From positions 100,709 to 164,708 of the forward strand of contig NZ_AWFX01000051.1 of the NCBI RefSeq assembly GCF_000463115.2: a stretch of 64,000 nucleotides of DNA, read 5' to 3'. A model generated the notes under the pieces. That model did no database searches. It had not been told where the DNA came from and saw nothing but the letters and a program-made list of their open reading frames with translations. The first letter of the stretch is position 1; every line of letters begins with the position of its first letter. A program made the translations under genes and the position numbers. Below are positions 35,664 to 43,045 of this stretch, in pieces. The stretch is from Franconibacter helveticus LMG 23732 (GTDB taxonomy: Bacteria > Pseudomonadota > Gammaproteobacteria > Enterobacterales > Enterobacteriaceae).

Positions 35664-36869
35664 ATGTCGCAACATGTGTTGATTGTGGATGATTCGCTGG
35701 TCTACCGCCGCCTGCTGTCAAAAATGCTGGCGCAGTGGGGGTATCAGGTGAGCGAGGCGGAAAATGGCGAAGCGGCGTTAAGCATTCTTGCCGACGGCAG
35801 CGTCAATATGGTGATCAGCGACTGGGAGATGCCGGTAATGGACGGCCTGACGCTATGCCGCGCCATTCGCGAGCGGCAGTTCGGCCACTATGTCTACGTG
35901 ATTTTGCTCACCGCCCGGGAAAGCGCCGACGATCTCACCGAAGGGTTTGACGCGGGCGCGGATGATTTCCTCAGCAAGCCGGTGAACCAGAGCGAGTTAC
36001 GGGCGCGGCTGCATGCGGGCATTCGCATTCTTGACCTTGAGGCGAGCCTGGCGGCGCACAACACGCGGCTAAGCGAAGCGCTAAGCCAGATAGAGCAGGA
36101 TCTCCAGGCCGCCGCGCGCTTGCAGCACTCGGTACTGCCGTCTCACCGGCTGCGCTATCAGGACTATTTCGCCGACTGGCTGTTTTTGCCTTCCGCCTGG
36201 GTTTCGGGCGATATCTTTAACGTCTTTCCGCTCGATAACCACCTGGGGTTTTACTTTGTCGACGTGGCGGGGCATGGCGTGGGCGCGGCGATGATGTCGC
36301 TCGCCGTGGCCCGGCAATTTTTGCACGGGCGCGTGGTAGAGCGCTTTCTGTTTGATGACCAGGGCGGCGTGACGTCGCCTGCGGAAGTGGTGCGCATGCT
36401 GAACGAACGGTTTTGTAGCGAAGAGCCGGACATTGTCAGCTATTTCACGATGATCTACGGCGTTATCGACCTGAGCAGCGGAGAGGGACGGTTGTGCCAG
36501 GCGGGACATCCGACGCCGTTTATCGTCACGGCCGACGGCGAGGTGAAAGAGACCGGCGGCGGCGGCGCGCCGGTCGGCCTGCTGGAGCGGCTAACGTGGG
36601 AAGATACCGCCTTTACCCTTCATGAAGGCGAGCGGCTGTGCCTGTTCAGCGACGGCATAACCGAGTGCGAAAACCCGGCGGGCGAGCAGTTCGGCCAGGC
36701 GCGAATGCAGCAGTGGCTGCAACAGCACGCCGCCTTGCCTGTGGAAGCGCTGCTGCCGAAGTTTGGCGAACAGCTGGTTGGCTGGCGCAGCGACACGGGC
36801 CGCCACAGCGGCGCCATGGCCGATGATGTCTCATTGCTGATTATTGAACGCAGAGGAGTTGCCCCATGA
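35664..36869 (+). CDS. Receiver-PP2C (SpoIIE/RsbU-type) serine phosphatase
   Basis: A 401-residue response regulator with a phosphatase output. Receiver: Asp9-Asp10, phospho-acceptor Asp53 ('MVISDWEMPVMDG'), Thr84, Lys106 ('FLSKPVN'). A coiled linker (about 125-160) leads to the PP2C domain, with metal-binding residues in 'WVSGDIFNVF', 'VDVAGHGVGAAMMS', 'LFSDGITECENP' and 'ADDVSLLIIE'. In partner-switching systems such enzymes dephosphorylate a STAS protein. That substrate is encoded immediately downstream (four-base overlap). An AAGGAG precedes the ATG. Phosphorylation by the HPt of the kinase at 24039 would link the two operons. Confidence 0.92.
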   Translation: MSQHVLIVDDSLVYRRLLSKMLAQWGYQVSEAENGEAALSILADGSVNMVISDWEMPVMDGLTLCRAIRERQFGHYVYVILLTARESADDLTEGFDAGADDFLSKPVNQSELRARLHAGIRILDLEASLAAHNTRLSEALSQIEQDLQAAARLQHSVLPSHRLRYQDYFADWLFLPSAWVSGDIFNVFPLDNHLGFYFVDVAGHGVGAAMMSLAVARQFLHGRVVERFLFDDQGGVTSPAEVVRMLNERFCSEEPDIVSYFTMIYGVIDLSSGEGRLCQAGHPTPFIVTADGEVKETGGGGAPVGLLERLTWEDTAFTLHEGERLCLFSDGITECENPAGEQFGQARMQQWLQQHAALPVEALLPKFGEQLVGWRSDTGRHSGAMADDVSLLIIERRGVAP

Positions 36870-37204
36870 ATATCGAGATTGAACGCTACCCCGCGGTTAA
36901 CGTGATGACGCCTGCCGTCAGGCGGCTCGACGCCTCTGTTTCCGCCGCTTTCCGGGAAGGGATTGCGCAGGAGATCAATGCGGAGCCGAAATCGCTGATT
37001 ATCGATTTTTCCCGGGTCGACTTTATCGACAGTAGCTGCCTCGGCACGCTGGTTTCCCTGCTTAAAATGATGAACGGCAAAGGGGAGCTGGTGGTTTGCG
37101 CGCTCAATCCCGGTATTAAAAATATGTTCTCGCTGACGAGAATGGACCGCATATTTACCATCAGCCCCGACCGCGCGGCCGCGCTGTCCCGTTTTGCTTC
37201 CTGA
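36866..37204 (+). CDS. STAS-domain anti-sigma factor antagonist (RsbV/SpoIIAA-like)
   Basis: A 112-residue single STAS domain. The phosphorylation loop reads 'VDFIDSSCLGTLVSLLKMM', with the acceptor serine at 56 or 57; SpoIIAA and RsbV have D-S-S-G-L-G at the same place. When dephosphorylated, such proteins bind the HATPase partner and release its target. Start and stop are tightly packed: the ATG overlaps the phosphatase stop by four bases and three bases separate it from the kinase gene. A Cys replaces the usual Gly after the serines. Confidence 0.92.
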   Translation: MNIEIERYPAVNVMTPAVRRLDASVSAAFREGIAQEINAEPKSLIIDFSRVDFIDSSCLGTLVSLLKMMNGKGELVVCALNPGIKNMFSLTRMDRIFTISPDRAAALSRFAS

Positions 37205-37207
37205 CCT

Positions 37208-37627
37208 ATGGACGGCCCCGTTACTTTCCCGGCGGCGTTGACCTCGCTGCCCGCCGTCGCGCAGTGGCTGGCGCGCCAGATGGCCTCTTTAGCGGTGGAC
37301 GAAGAGTGGCGCTACGCGCTCGATCTCGCCGTGTGCGAAGCGGCGGCGAATATCATTTGTCACGCCCTTAACGAGCACGGCGACTGTGCTTTTACCGCTG
37401 CCTTTGAACGTCAGCCCGGCGAAGTGCGCGTGCATTTTACCGACGGCGGCGCGCCGATGCCTGAAGGGGCGATTCAGAAAGCGTGGAATAAAATCGGCAG
37501 CGACAGCGAAATGGATCTGGAAAGCGGCAGGGGGGTGATGCTTATTTTGTTAAGCGTCGATGAATTTATTGTCGAGCGGCGCCATGACAAAAACTTCACC
37601 ACCCTGGTTAAGCGCACCGGCTATTAA
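37208..37627 (+). CDS. HATPase anti-sigma-type serine kinase (RsbW/SpoIIAB-like)
   Basis: A 139-residue GHKL ATPase. The N-box is 'DLAVCEAAANIICHA' (Glu44, Asn48, His52), the G1 box 'VHFTDGGAPMP', and the glycine-rich lid 'ESGRGVMLILLSVDEF', followed by the terminal strand 'NFTTLVKRTG'. It would phosphorylate the STAS protein and sequester an unknown third partner. No sigma factor gene lies nearby, so in this Gram-negative setting the partner may be a synthesis enzyme or regulator instead. It is the last gene of the rightward operon. Confidence 0.9.
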   Translation: MDGPVTFPAALTSLPAVAQWLARQMASLAVDEEWRYALDLAVCEAAANIICHALNEHGDCAFTAAFERQPGEVRVHFTDGGAPMPEGAIQKAWNKIGSDSEMDLESGRGVMLILLSVDEFIVERRHDKNFTTLVKRTGY

Positions 37628-37698
37628 AGGGCGTTGGTATTAACTCGCGCCGCGTCGTCTGCACGTCAATGTGGCAGCTCTGCGGCGCGCTAACACGA

Positions 37699-37720
37699 TA
37701 AAAAGGCCCGCAAGGGCCTT
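37699..37720 (-). terminator. Terminator after the beta-lactamase gene
   Basis: AAGGCCC and GGGCCTT form a hairpin. On the minus strand it is followed by five T, right after the beta-lactamase stop. It lies 72 bases past the rightward operon's end and may also stop incoming transcription. Confidence 0.72.
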
Positions 37721-37724
37721 ACGC

Positions 37725-38588
37725 TTACTGGAAGATAACGCCGCCAAGGCGGGCGATGGCGTCATTGCTTTGCGCGAGCGAAGCTTCGGTCAGGGTGATA
37801 TAAATGGCGACGACCATCGGCGCGCCTTTCTCCGGCCAGACCATGCTGATAATGGAGCGGGAGCCGTAGCCGCCCGCGCCGGTTTTATCGGCAATTTTCC
37901 AGCCCTTCGGCAGGGATTTGCGCAGCAGCGCGTCGGCCACTTTATCTTCCGCCATCCACCGGGTCAGCTGTTGGCGCGACGCTTCAGACAGCACGTCGCC
38001 GAGCAGCAACTTCTGCAATGTATGGCTGATGGCGTCGGGCGTGGTGGTATCGCGCTCGTCGCCGGGCCTGGCTTCGTTCAGCTCAGGCTCGAAGCGGTCA
38101 AGCCGCGTGATGTTATCGCCGCTGGCGCGCACAAACGCGGTAATCGCCTGCGGCCCGCCCGCTTTCTGGCTGATCAGGTTGGCGGCGGTGTTGTCGCTGT
38201 AACTCACCGCCGCGCTGCAAAGCTGCAACCAGTTCATGGACTGCGGGGAAACGTGCTTTTCCGTGACCGGCGAATAATCCACCAGTTGGGATTTATCAAA
38301 CAGCACGCTGTCGGTCAGCCTGATTTTCTTCTCCTGCGCCTGTTTTAGCAGCGCGCCGCACAGCAGCGGCTTATGCGTGCTGTTCAGGGGGAAGCGCTCA
38401 TCGCCGCGGTAGCTCAGGGTTTTACCGGTGACGGTATCCAGCACCGTGACGCCGATGCGGGCGTTAAGCGTTTTCTCTTCCTGCTGCGCGGCGGCGGTTA
38501 ACGCCGCCAGGTCAACGGCATGGCTCAGGGGAGCGCTGGCGGTTAACACCGCGGCGATCAGCGCCCTTACTCCGCCTTTTGTAAGCAT
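37725..38588 (-). CDS. Class A beta-lactamase, carbenicillinase-like group
   Basis: A 287-residue periplasmic serine beta-lactamase with signal peptide (about residues 1-24, 'ALIAAVLTASAPLSHA'). Active-site motifs: Ser70-Thr-His-Lys73, Ser131-Asp-Asn133, the omega-loop 'RFEPELNEARPGD' with the general base Glu167 (Ambler 166), and Lys235-Thr-Gly237. Cys77 and Cys124 can form the TEM-like disulfide. The wording around 'YSPVTEKHV', 'SDNTAANLI' and 'RDTTTPDAI' resembles CARB/PSE and AER-type enzymes, but the KTG box differs from the RSG of CARB enzymes. There is no adjacent LysR/AmpR gene and no mobile element, so it looks like a resident chromosomal gene. Spectrum cannot be read from sequence alone. 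AAAGGA precedes the ATG at 38588. Confidence 0.95.
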   Translation of the reverse strand: MLTKGGVRALIAAVLTASAPLSHAVDLAALTAAAQQEEKTLNARIGVTVLDTVTGKTLSYRGDERFPLNSTHKPLLCGALLKQAQEKKIRLTDSVLFDKSQLVDYSPVTEKHVSPQSMNWLQLCSAAVSYSDNTAANLISQKAGGPQAITAFVRASGDNITRLDRFEPELNEARPGDERDTTTPDAISHTLQKLLLGDVLSEASRQQLTRWMAEDKVADALLRKSLPKGWKIADKTGAGGYGSRSIISMVWPEKGAPMVVAIYITLTEASLAQSNDAIARLGGVIFQ

Positions 38589-38666
38589 TATCAATCCTTT
38601 CGAGGGGCTTAGGGGGAAGGGCGAGTATAGCCGCAGCCAGCGGAGTATCGCTACCGCGCGGCGGCG

Positions 38667-39353
38667 TCAGGCTTCAATCAATGCGGCTGTTATTTTTGCC
38701 TCCGGCATCATTTGCAGCAGCCCGTCGCGCAGCGCGTCGCCTGCTTCATGCAGCGCGTGCAGCGGCATGGCGGGCAGGCTTTCCAGGATAAACCACATCT
38801 GCTGCGCGTCTGCGCCGAGGCGGGTGCGCACCCCCTGACGCCAGTTCCAGCGCCGGCAGGTCACCCCTTCGTCATCACGCCAGATAACCTCGCCCGGCTC
38901 CGGCGATTCAAGCGCCGGTTCGCCGGCTTTCATCGTGTCGAAGCGCTCGCTGCCATCGGCGAAGGTCAGGCGCGGCTGCCCGACGTAGGCTGCGAAATTT
39001 TCTCCGCCGACCGGAATGGCGTAGCGAAGGCTTATGGCGTTATACAAATCCACCACCGGGTCGATGGCGGGCAGCGATCCCTCTTTCAGCACGCGCTTGC
39101 GCAGGGCTTCGGCGGAGCAGGGGGTACGGTTAGGCCTGGCGCCGAACTGGCGGAACACGTGGGACCAGGCGTCAAGATGCGCGTGCGCCCACGCGGCGTC
39201 GTTAGCCAGCAGCTCCCGGCAGGCGCGAGCAAGCGCGGCTTCACCCGCCTGCGGGTTAACCAGGGGCGCGGCTTCAACAATAAGGCTTATCGCACGAAAG
39301 CCAGGGGCGATGTCGGCAATGCGGGGATCGATTGACGGGGTGACGGTGACCAT
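38667..39353 (-). CDS. B3/B4 tRNA-binding-domain protein (PheT-like editing domain)
   Basis: A 228-residue cytoplasmic protein of the stand-alone B3/4 domain family, named from the editing domain of the phenylalanyl-tRNA synthetase beta chain. 'NRTPCSAEALRKRVLKEGSLPAIDPVVDLYNAISLRYAIPVGG'-like text (about residues 75-117) is the hallmark, as is 'WNWRQGVRTRLG'. Such free domains are thought to act on mischarged tRNAs or nucleotides, but the role of this subgroup is unproven. It is divergent from the XRE-cupin regulator with only 43 bases between starts, so the regulator probably controls it. Confidence 0.85.
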   Translation of the reverse strand: MVTVTPSIDPRIADIAPGFRAISLIVEAAPLVNPQAGEAALARACRELLANDAAWAHAHLDAWSHVFRQFGARPNRTPCSAEALRKRVLKEGSLPAIDPVVDLYNAISLRYAIPVGGENFAAYVGQPRLTFADGSERFDTMKAGEPALESPEPGEVIWRDDEGVTCRRWNWRQGVRTRLGADAQQMWFILESLPAMPLHALHEAGDALRDGLLQMMPEAKITAALIEA

Positions 39354-39396
39354 TTGATAATCCTGTAATGACTAATTTATTTCATGGTAGTGACCA

Positions 39397-39999
39397 GTGA
39401 CCAATAAAGTCAATATACTGACTGAAACGGGCGCCGACGTGCAATCGGTCAGCGAGGCGGTGGCCCTGCGCATTAAAGCCTGGCGCAAAGCGCAAAAACT
39501 GACCCTGGATGCGCTTTCAAACCGTGCTGGCGTCAGCAAAGGGATGCTGGTGGAGCTGGAAAAAGGCATGGCCAACCCGAGCATTGCCATTCTCTGCAAA
39601 GTGGCGGCGGCAATGGGCGTTTCCGTGGCCGAGATGGTGGATGTGGCGAGCAAGCCGAACGTGCATGTTATCGACGAAGCGAATATCCCGGTGCTGTGGC
39701 AGGGCGAGAAGGGCGGTTCGGCGCGGCTGCTGGCAGGCAGCCGCGGGCCGGATATGGTGGAGCTCTGGCGCTGGCTTTTGCAGCCCGGCGAGCGGTTTGC
39801 TTCGCCCGGCCATCCGCAGGGCACGTTTGAGCTTTTTCACGTTGAGCAGGGAACCCTGACGCTGGTTGTCGACGGAACCCGCACAACGCTTGCGCAGGGG
39901 AGCGCGGCGGTGGCGCGAACGGACGCGCCTCATGAATATGCCAATGAAAGCAGCGAGCCGCTGAGCTTCACCATGACGGTGGCCGAGCTGCAACGTTAA
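39397..39999 (+). CDS. XRE-family transcriptional regulator with cupin domain
   Basis: A 200-residue regulator: helix-turn-helix at about residues 22-78 ('[34 protein letters not shown]'-like block, '[21 protein letters not shown]'), then a cupin sensor domain at about 105-195 ('[19 protein letters not shown]'). This architecture is common in regulators of amino-acid and polyamine-like metabolism. The start is GTG at 39397, since the frame is closed by TGA two codons upstream; no strong ribosome site was found. The divergent neighbour is the likely target. Confidence 0.9.
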   Translation: MTNKVNILTETGADVQSVSEAVALRIKAWRKAQKLTLDALSNRAGVSKGMLVELEKGMANPSIAILCKVAAAMGVSVAEMVDVASKPNVHVIDEANIPVLWQGEKGGSARLLAGSRGPDMVELWRWLLQPGERFASPGHPQGTFELFHVEQGTLTLVVDGTRTTLAQGSAAVARTDAPHEYANESSEPLSFTMTVAELQR

Positions 40000-40045
40000 G
40001 CCATACGCTCTTCATCTGGCTAAATGGGAGCCCGGTAACGGCGGA

Positions 40046-40063
40046 GTGTCATAAAAACGTCAT
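40046..40063 (+). promoter_or_regulatory. Pho-box-like sequence upstream of agp
   Basis: GTGTCATAAAAACGTCAT matches 15 of 18 bases of the PhoB consensus repeat CTGTCATAAAACTGTCAT by direct count. It ends 40 bases before the agp start, with a TTATAA suitable as a -10 box at about 40082-40087. Confidence 0.6.
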
Positions 40064-40103
40064 ACTCACAGGTGACTTTACTTATAAAGAAAAAGGAGCC
40101 TGC

Positions 40104-41339
40104 ATGACCCGTTTACCACTCGCTTTGCTTGCCAGCGCTTTAACCATCAGTGGCCTGGCGCAGGCGCAGGATGCGCCACAAGGGTATCAGCTTAAACAAG
40201 TTTTGATGATGAGCCGCCATAACCTGCGCGCGCCGCTTGCCAATAACGGCAGCGTGCTGGAGCAATCCACCACCCGGCAATGGCCGCAATGGGATGTGCC
40301 GGGCGGCGAGCTCACCACCAAAGGCGGTGTGCTGGAAGTCTACATGGGCCACTATATGCGCGAATGGCTGGTGCAGCAGGGGCTGATTAAAGAGAACGAG
40401 TGCCCGCTGCCTGCAAGTGTCTACGTTTACGCCAACAGCCTTCAGCGCACCGTCGCCACCGCGCAGTTCTTCACTAACGGCGCTTTCCCGGGGTGCGACA
40501 TCACCGTTCACCATCAGGCGGCGATGGGCAAGATGGACCCCACCTTCAACCCGGTTATCACCGATAAAAACAGCGCCTTCAGCCAGCAGGCGGTGCAGGC
40601 GATGGAAAAACAACGCGCAAACTATGCGCTGGACGAAAGCTATAAGCTTCTGGAGAGCGTCACCGGTTACAAAGATTCCGCCGCCTGTAAAGAGAAGCAG
40701 CAGTGCGACCTGGCTACGGGCAAAGACACCTTCAAAGCCAACGCGGGCGAAGAGCCGGGCGTTTCCGGGCCGCTGAAGGTGGGCAATTCGCTGGCGGACG
40801 CCTTTACGCTTCAGTACTACGAAGGCTTCCCGCTTGATCAGGTCGCCTGGGGCGAAATTAAAACGCCGGCGCAGTGGCAGCAGCTTTCCGCGCTGAAAAA
40901 CGGTTATCAGGACACCTTGTTTACTTCGCCGGAAGTGGCGCGCAACGTGGCGGCGCCGCTGGTGAAGTACATCAACAGCGCGCTGGTGGAGAACAAAACG
41001 CGCGCGCCAGTGATGGTGCTGGTGGGGCATGATTCCAACATCGCCTCGCTGCTGACGGCGCTCGATTTCAAACCTTATAAGCTGCACGACCAGTACGAGC
41101 GCACGCCGATTGGCGGCAAGATTGTGTTCCAGCGCTGGCATGACGAAAAGGCCAACAAAAACCTGATGAAGGTGGAATATGTCTACCAGAGCACGGAACA
41201 GCTGCGTAACGCCGCGCCGCTTTCGCTGGCAAGCCCGCCTCAGCGCGTGACGCTGGAGCTGAACGGCTGCCCGACCGATGCGAATGGCTTCTGCCCCTGG
41301 GAGAAGTTTGAAGCGGTGATGAAGCAGGCGCAGCGGTAA
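40104..41339 (+). CDS. agp: Periplasmic glucose-1-phosphatase
   Basis: A 411-residue histidine acid phosphatase. It has a signal peptide (1-21, '[14 protein letters not shown]'), the catalytic '[11 protein letters not shown]' (R-H-x-x-R-x-P variant with N, as in Agp) near residue 37, and the proton donor '[13 protein letters not shown]' (H-D). The segments '[18 protein letters not shown]' and '[15 protein letters not shown]' are nearly those of E. coli Agp, and the length agrees. The enzyme scavenges glucose from glucose 1-phosphate, and hydrolyses phytate weakly. AAGGAG precedes the ATG. Its Pho-box-like upstream sequence suggests induction by phosphate starvation. Confidence 0.95.
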   Translation: MTRLPLALLASALTISGLAQAQDAPQGYQLKQVLMMSRHNLRAPLANNGSVLEQSTTRQWPQWDVPGGELTTKGGVLEVYMGHYMREWLVQQGLIKENECPLPASVYVYANSLQRTVATAQFFTNGAFPGCDITVHHQAAMGKMDPTFNPVITDKNSAFSQQAVQAMEKQRANYALDESYKLLESVTGYKDSAACKEKQQCDLATGKDTFKANAGEEPGVSGPLKVGNSLADAFTLQYYEGFPLDQVAWGEIKTPAQWQQLSALKNGYQDTLFTSPEVARNVAAPLVKYINSALVENKTRAPVMVLVGHDSNIASLLTALDFKPYKLHDQYERTPIGGKIVFQRWHDEKANKNLMKVEYVYQSTEQLRNAAPLSLASPPQRVTLELNGCPTDANGFCPWEKFEAVMKQAQR

Positions 41340-41344
41340 CCCCG

Positions 41345-41372
41345 GAGCGCGGGTCCCTCCCGCGCTTATTCT
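41345..41372 (+). terminator. Terminator of agp
   Basis: AGCGCGGG and CCCGCGCT pair around a short loop, with a T-rich stretch following, just after the agp stop codon. Confidence 0.7.
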
Positions 41373-41459
41373 TTATCCTTACAATCCGGCTTTGCATCAA
41401 ACTGTCCAAATAAGGATACTTCCTGTTCAGGGCTTCTCTTAAAGGGCAGGGCGTTGCGT

Positions 41460-42326
41460 ATGAATGCTGGCGGTAAACGGGGCGACAGCCGCGACTGGAT
41501 CCAACTGGAGCGCGACGGCGAAACCGGTATTGAGAGCGTGCATGCGCATTTTTGCGGCCATGCCTATGACCCGCACGATCACGACGAAATCCTGGTGGGC
41601 GTGACGCAGCAAGGGTTGCAGCGCTTTAACTGCAACCGCTCGCTGCACACCAGCACGCCAGGCAGGGCGATACTGATTGAGCCTGGCGCGGTGCATGACG
41701 GCCACGCCACGCAAGCCGAGGGCTTTACCTACCTGATGCTTTATCTGCCGCAGGCGTGGGTCGCCGACAAGCTTGCGCAGCGCGGGCTGGGCGATGTTTC
41801 CACCCTTCAGGCAGCCTTCAGGAATACCCTTACCGACGACCGCTTTCTTACTAACGCGATAGTGCAGGCCTTTTCAGCCATTCATCACGGCGAAGGGCGG
41901 CTTGCCCGCGACCAGAGCCTGGATCATCTGCTGTCGCAGCTTTCACAGCATCTCTGCGCCCGGCCCGCGTCGCTTTACCGCGATTCTTCAAGCCAGATGC
42001 TGCGGGTGCGCGATTACCTGCATGACGGCATGGCGCTGGATATCGGCCTGGACGAGCTTTCCCGCTATGCGGGCGTTGACCGCTTTCGTCTGACGCGGGA
42101 ATTTAAAAAAGCGTTTGGCTTATCGCCTCACACCTACCTGGTGCGTTTACGGCTTCGCACGGCGCGCACGCTGCTGGCGCAGGGATTTAAGCCCGCGCTG
42201 GTGGCCTCGCAGGTGGGGTTTGCCGACCAGAGCCACCTGGGGCGCTGGTTTCAGCGCGCCTACCGGCTGACGCCAGCGGCCTATCAGCGCCAGTGCGCGA
42301 CGGTGCATTCTGCACAAACGTTCTAG
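41460..42326 (+). CDS. AraC-family transcriptional regulator
   Basis: A 288-residue regulator. The N-terminal arabinose-binding-like cupin starts with 'AHFCGHAYDPHDHDEILVGVTQQG' (residues about 24-50). The C-terminal double helix-turn-helix (about 185-280) has 'GLDELSRYAGVDRFRLTREFKKAFGLSPHTYLVRLRL' and 'ALVASQVGFADQSHLGRWFQRAYRLTPAAYQ'. This AraC-with-AraC-binding-domain type often controls adjacent transporters or small enzymes. The DUF2000 gene lies 60 bases downstream on the same strand and may be co-regulated. The ATG at 41460 is used; a TTG two codons upstream is also possible. Confidence 0.92.
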   Translation: MNAGGKRGDSRDWIQLERDGETGIESVHAHFCGHAYDPHDHDEILVGVTQQGLQRFNCNRSLHTSTPGRAILIEPGAVHDGHATQAEGFTYLMLYLPQAWVADKLAQRGLGDVSTLQAAFRNTLTDDRFLTNAIVQAFSAIHHGEGRLARDQSLDHLLSQLSQHLCARPASLYRDSSSQMLRVRDYLHDGMALDIGLDELSRYAGVDRFRLTREFKKAFGLSPHTYLVRLRLRTARTLLAQGFKPALVASQVGFADQSHLGRWFQRAYRLTPAAYQRQCATVHSAQTF

Positions 42327-42386
42327 ATCCCACGCGGTGGGAATGGGGATGATGGGCCTTTGCAGTCCACTCATCCGGAGAATCTG

Positions 42387-42794
42387 ATGTTTGATACCAA
42401 AGTAGCGATTATTGTCCGCGACGACCTGGCGGTCTGGCAGCGCCTGAACGTGGTGGCGTTTCTGGCGACCGGCGTGGCGTCCGCTGCGCCCGACGCGATG
42501 GGCGAACCGTATGTTGACGCCAAAGGCCGCCAGTACGGCAACATGCTGGGCCAGCCCGTGCTGGTATTTGAAGGCGACCTTGCGGGCCTGCAAAAGGCGC
42601 ACCGGACAGGGCTTGAGCGTGAACTGACGCTGGTGCCTTATGTCTTCGCTATGTTCTCAACCGGCCACGACGCGGCTAACCGCGAAGTCTTTATGGCGGA
42701 AGATGCGGAAAACCTGAACCTGGTCGGGCTGGCGCTGCGCGGGCCGAAAAAAGCGGTGGATAAAGCCGTTAAAGGTTTGTCGCTGCACCGGTAA
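42387..42794 (+). CDS. DUF2000-family protein
   Basis: A 135-residue soluble protein matching the DUF2000 pattern: 'KVAIIVRDDLAVWQRLNVVAFLATGVA' at the start, 'YVDAKGRQYGNMLGQPVLVFEGD' in the middle and 'NLNLVGLALRGPKKAVDKAVKGLSLH' at the end. The family has a peptidyl-tRNA hydrolase II-like fold in solved examples but no settled function. The ATG at 42387 has a GGAG seven bases before it. It follows an AraC regulator, which may control it. Confidence 0.85.
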   Translation: MFDTKVAIIVRDDLAVWQRLNVVAFLATGVASAAPDAMGEPYVDAKGRQYGNMLGQPVLVFEGDLAGLQKAHRTGLERELTLVPYVFAMFSTGHDAANREVFMAEDAENLNLVGLALRGPKKAVDKAVKGLSLHR

Positions 42795-42934
42795 TCTTCT
42801 CTGTGCCCGGCAACCTCCCGCCGGGCGTTCAGGCTTGCTGTCGCCTGCCTGGCGAATGCCGCTCTGCCGCCTGTTTGTAAACGTTTCCATTTCGCTGCAC
42901 ACATCCTGTCTCATGCATTTACATCATTAAACCA

Positions 42935-42953
42935 AATGAGTATATTTCTCATT
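42935..42953. promoter_or_regulatory. Fur-box-like palindrome upstream of fhuE
   Basis: AATGAG-N7-CTCATT is a perfect 19-base inverted repeat, close to the AATGAGAATnATTCTCATT form of the Fur box. It ends 93 bases before the fhuE start. E. coli fhuE is Fur-regulated, so iron repression is expected. Confidence 0.65.
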
Positions 42954-43045
42954 CTTATTTTCATGCGCATGCTTTGCATAAAAACACAACACACGGGTCC
43001 ATCGCCGCTGCGATGCGTCGCTCTTGCTAAAATTAAAAAAGGTTA

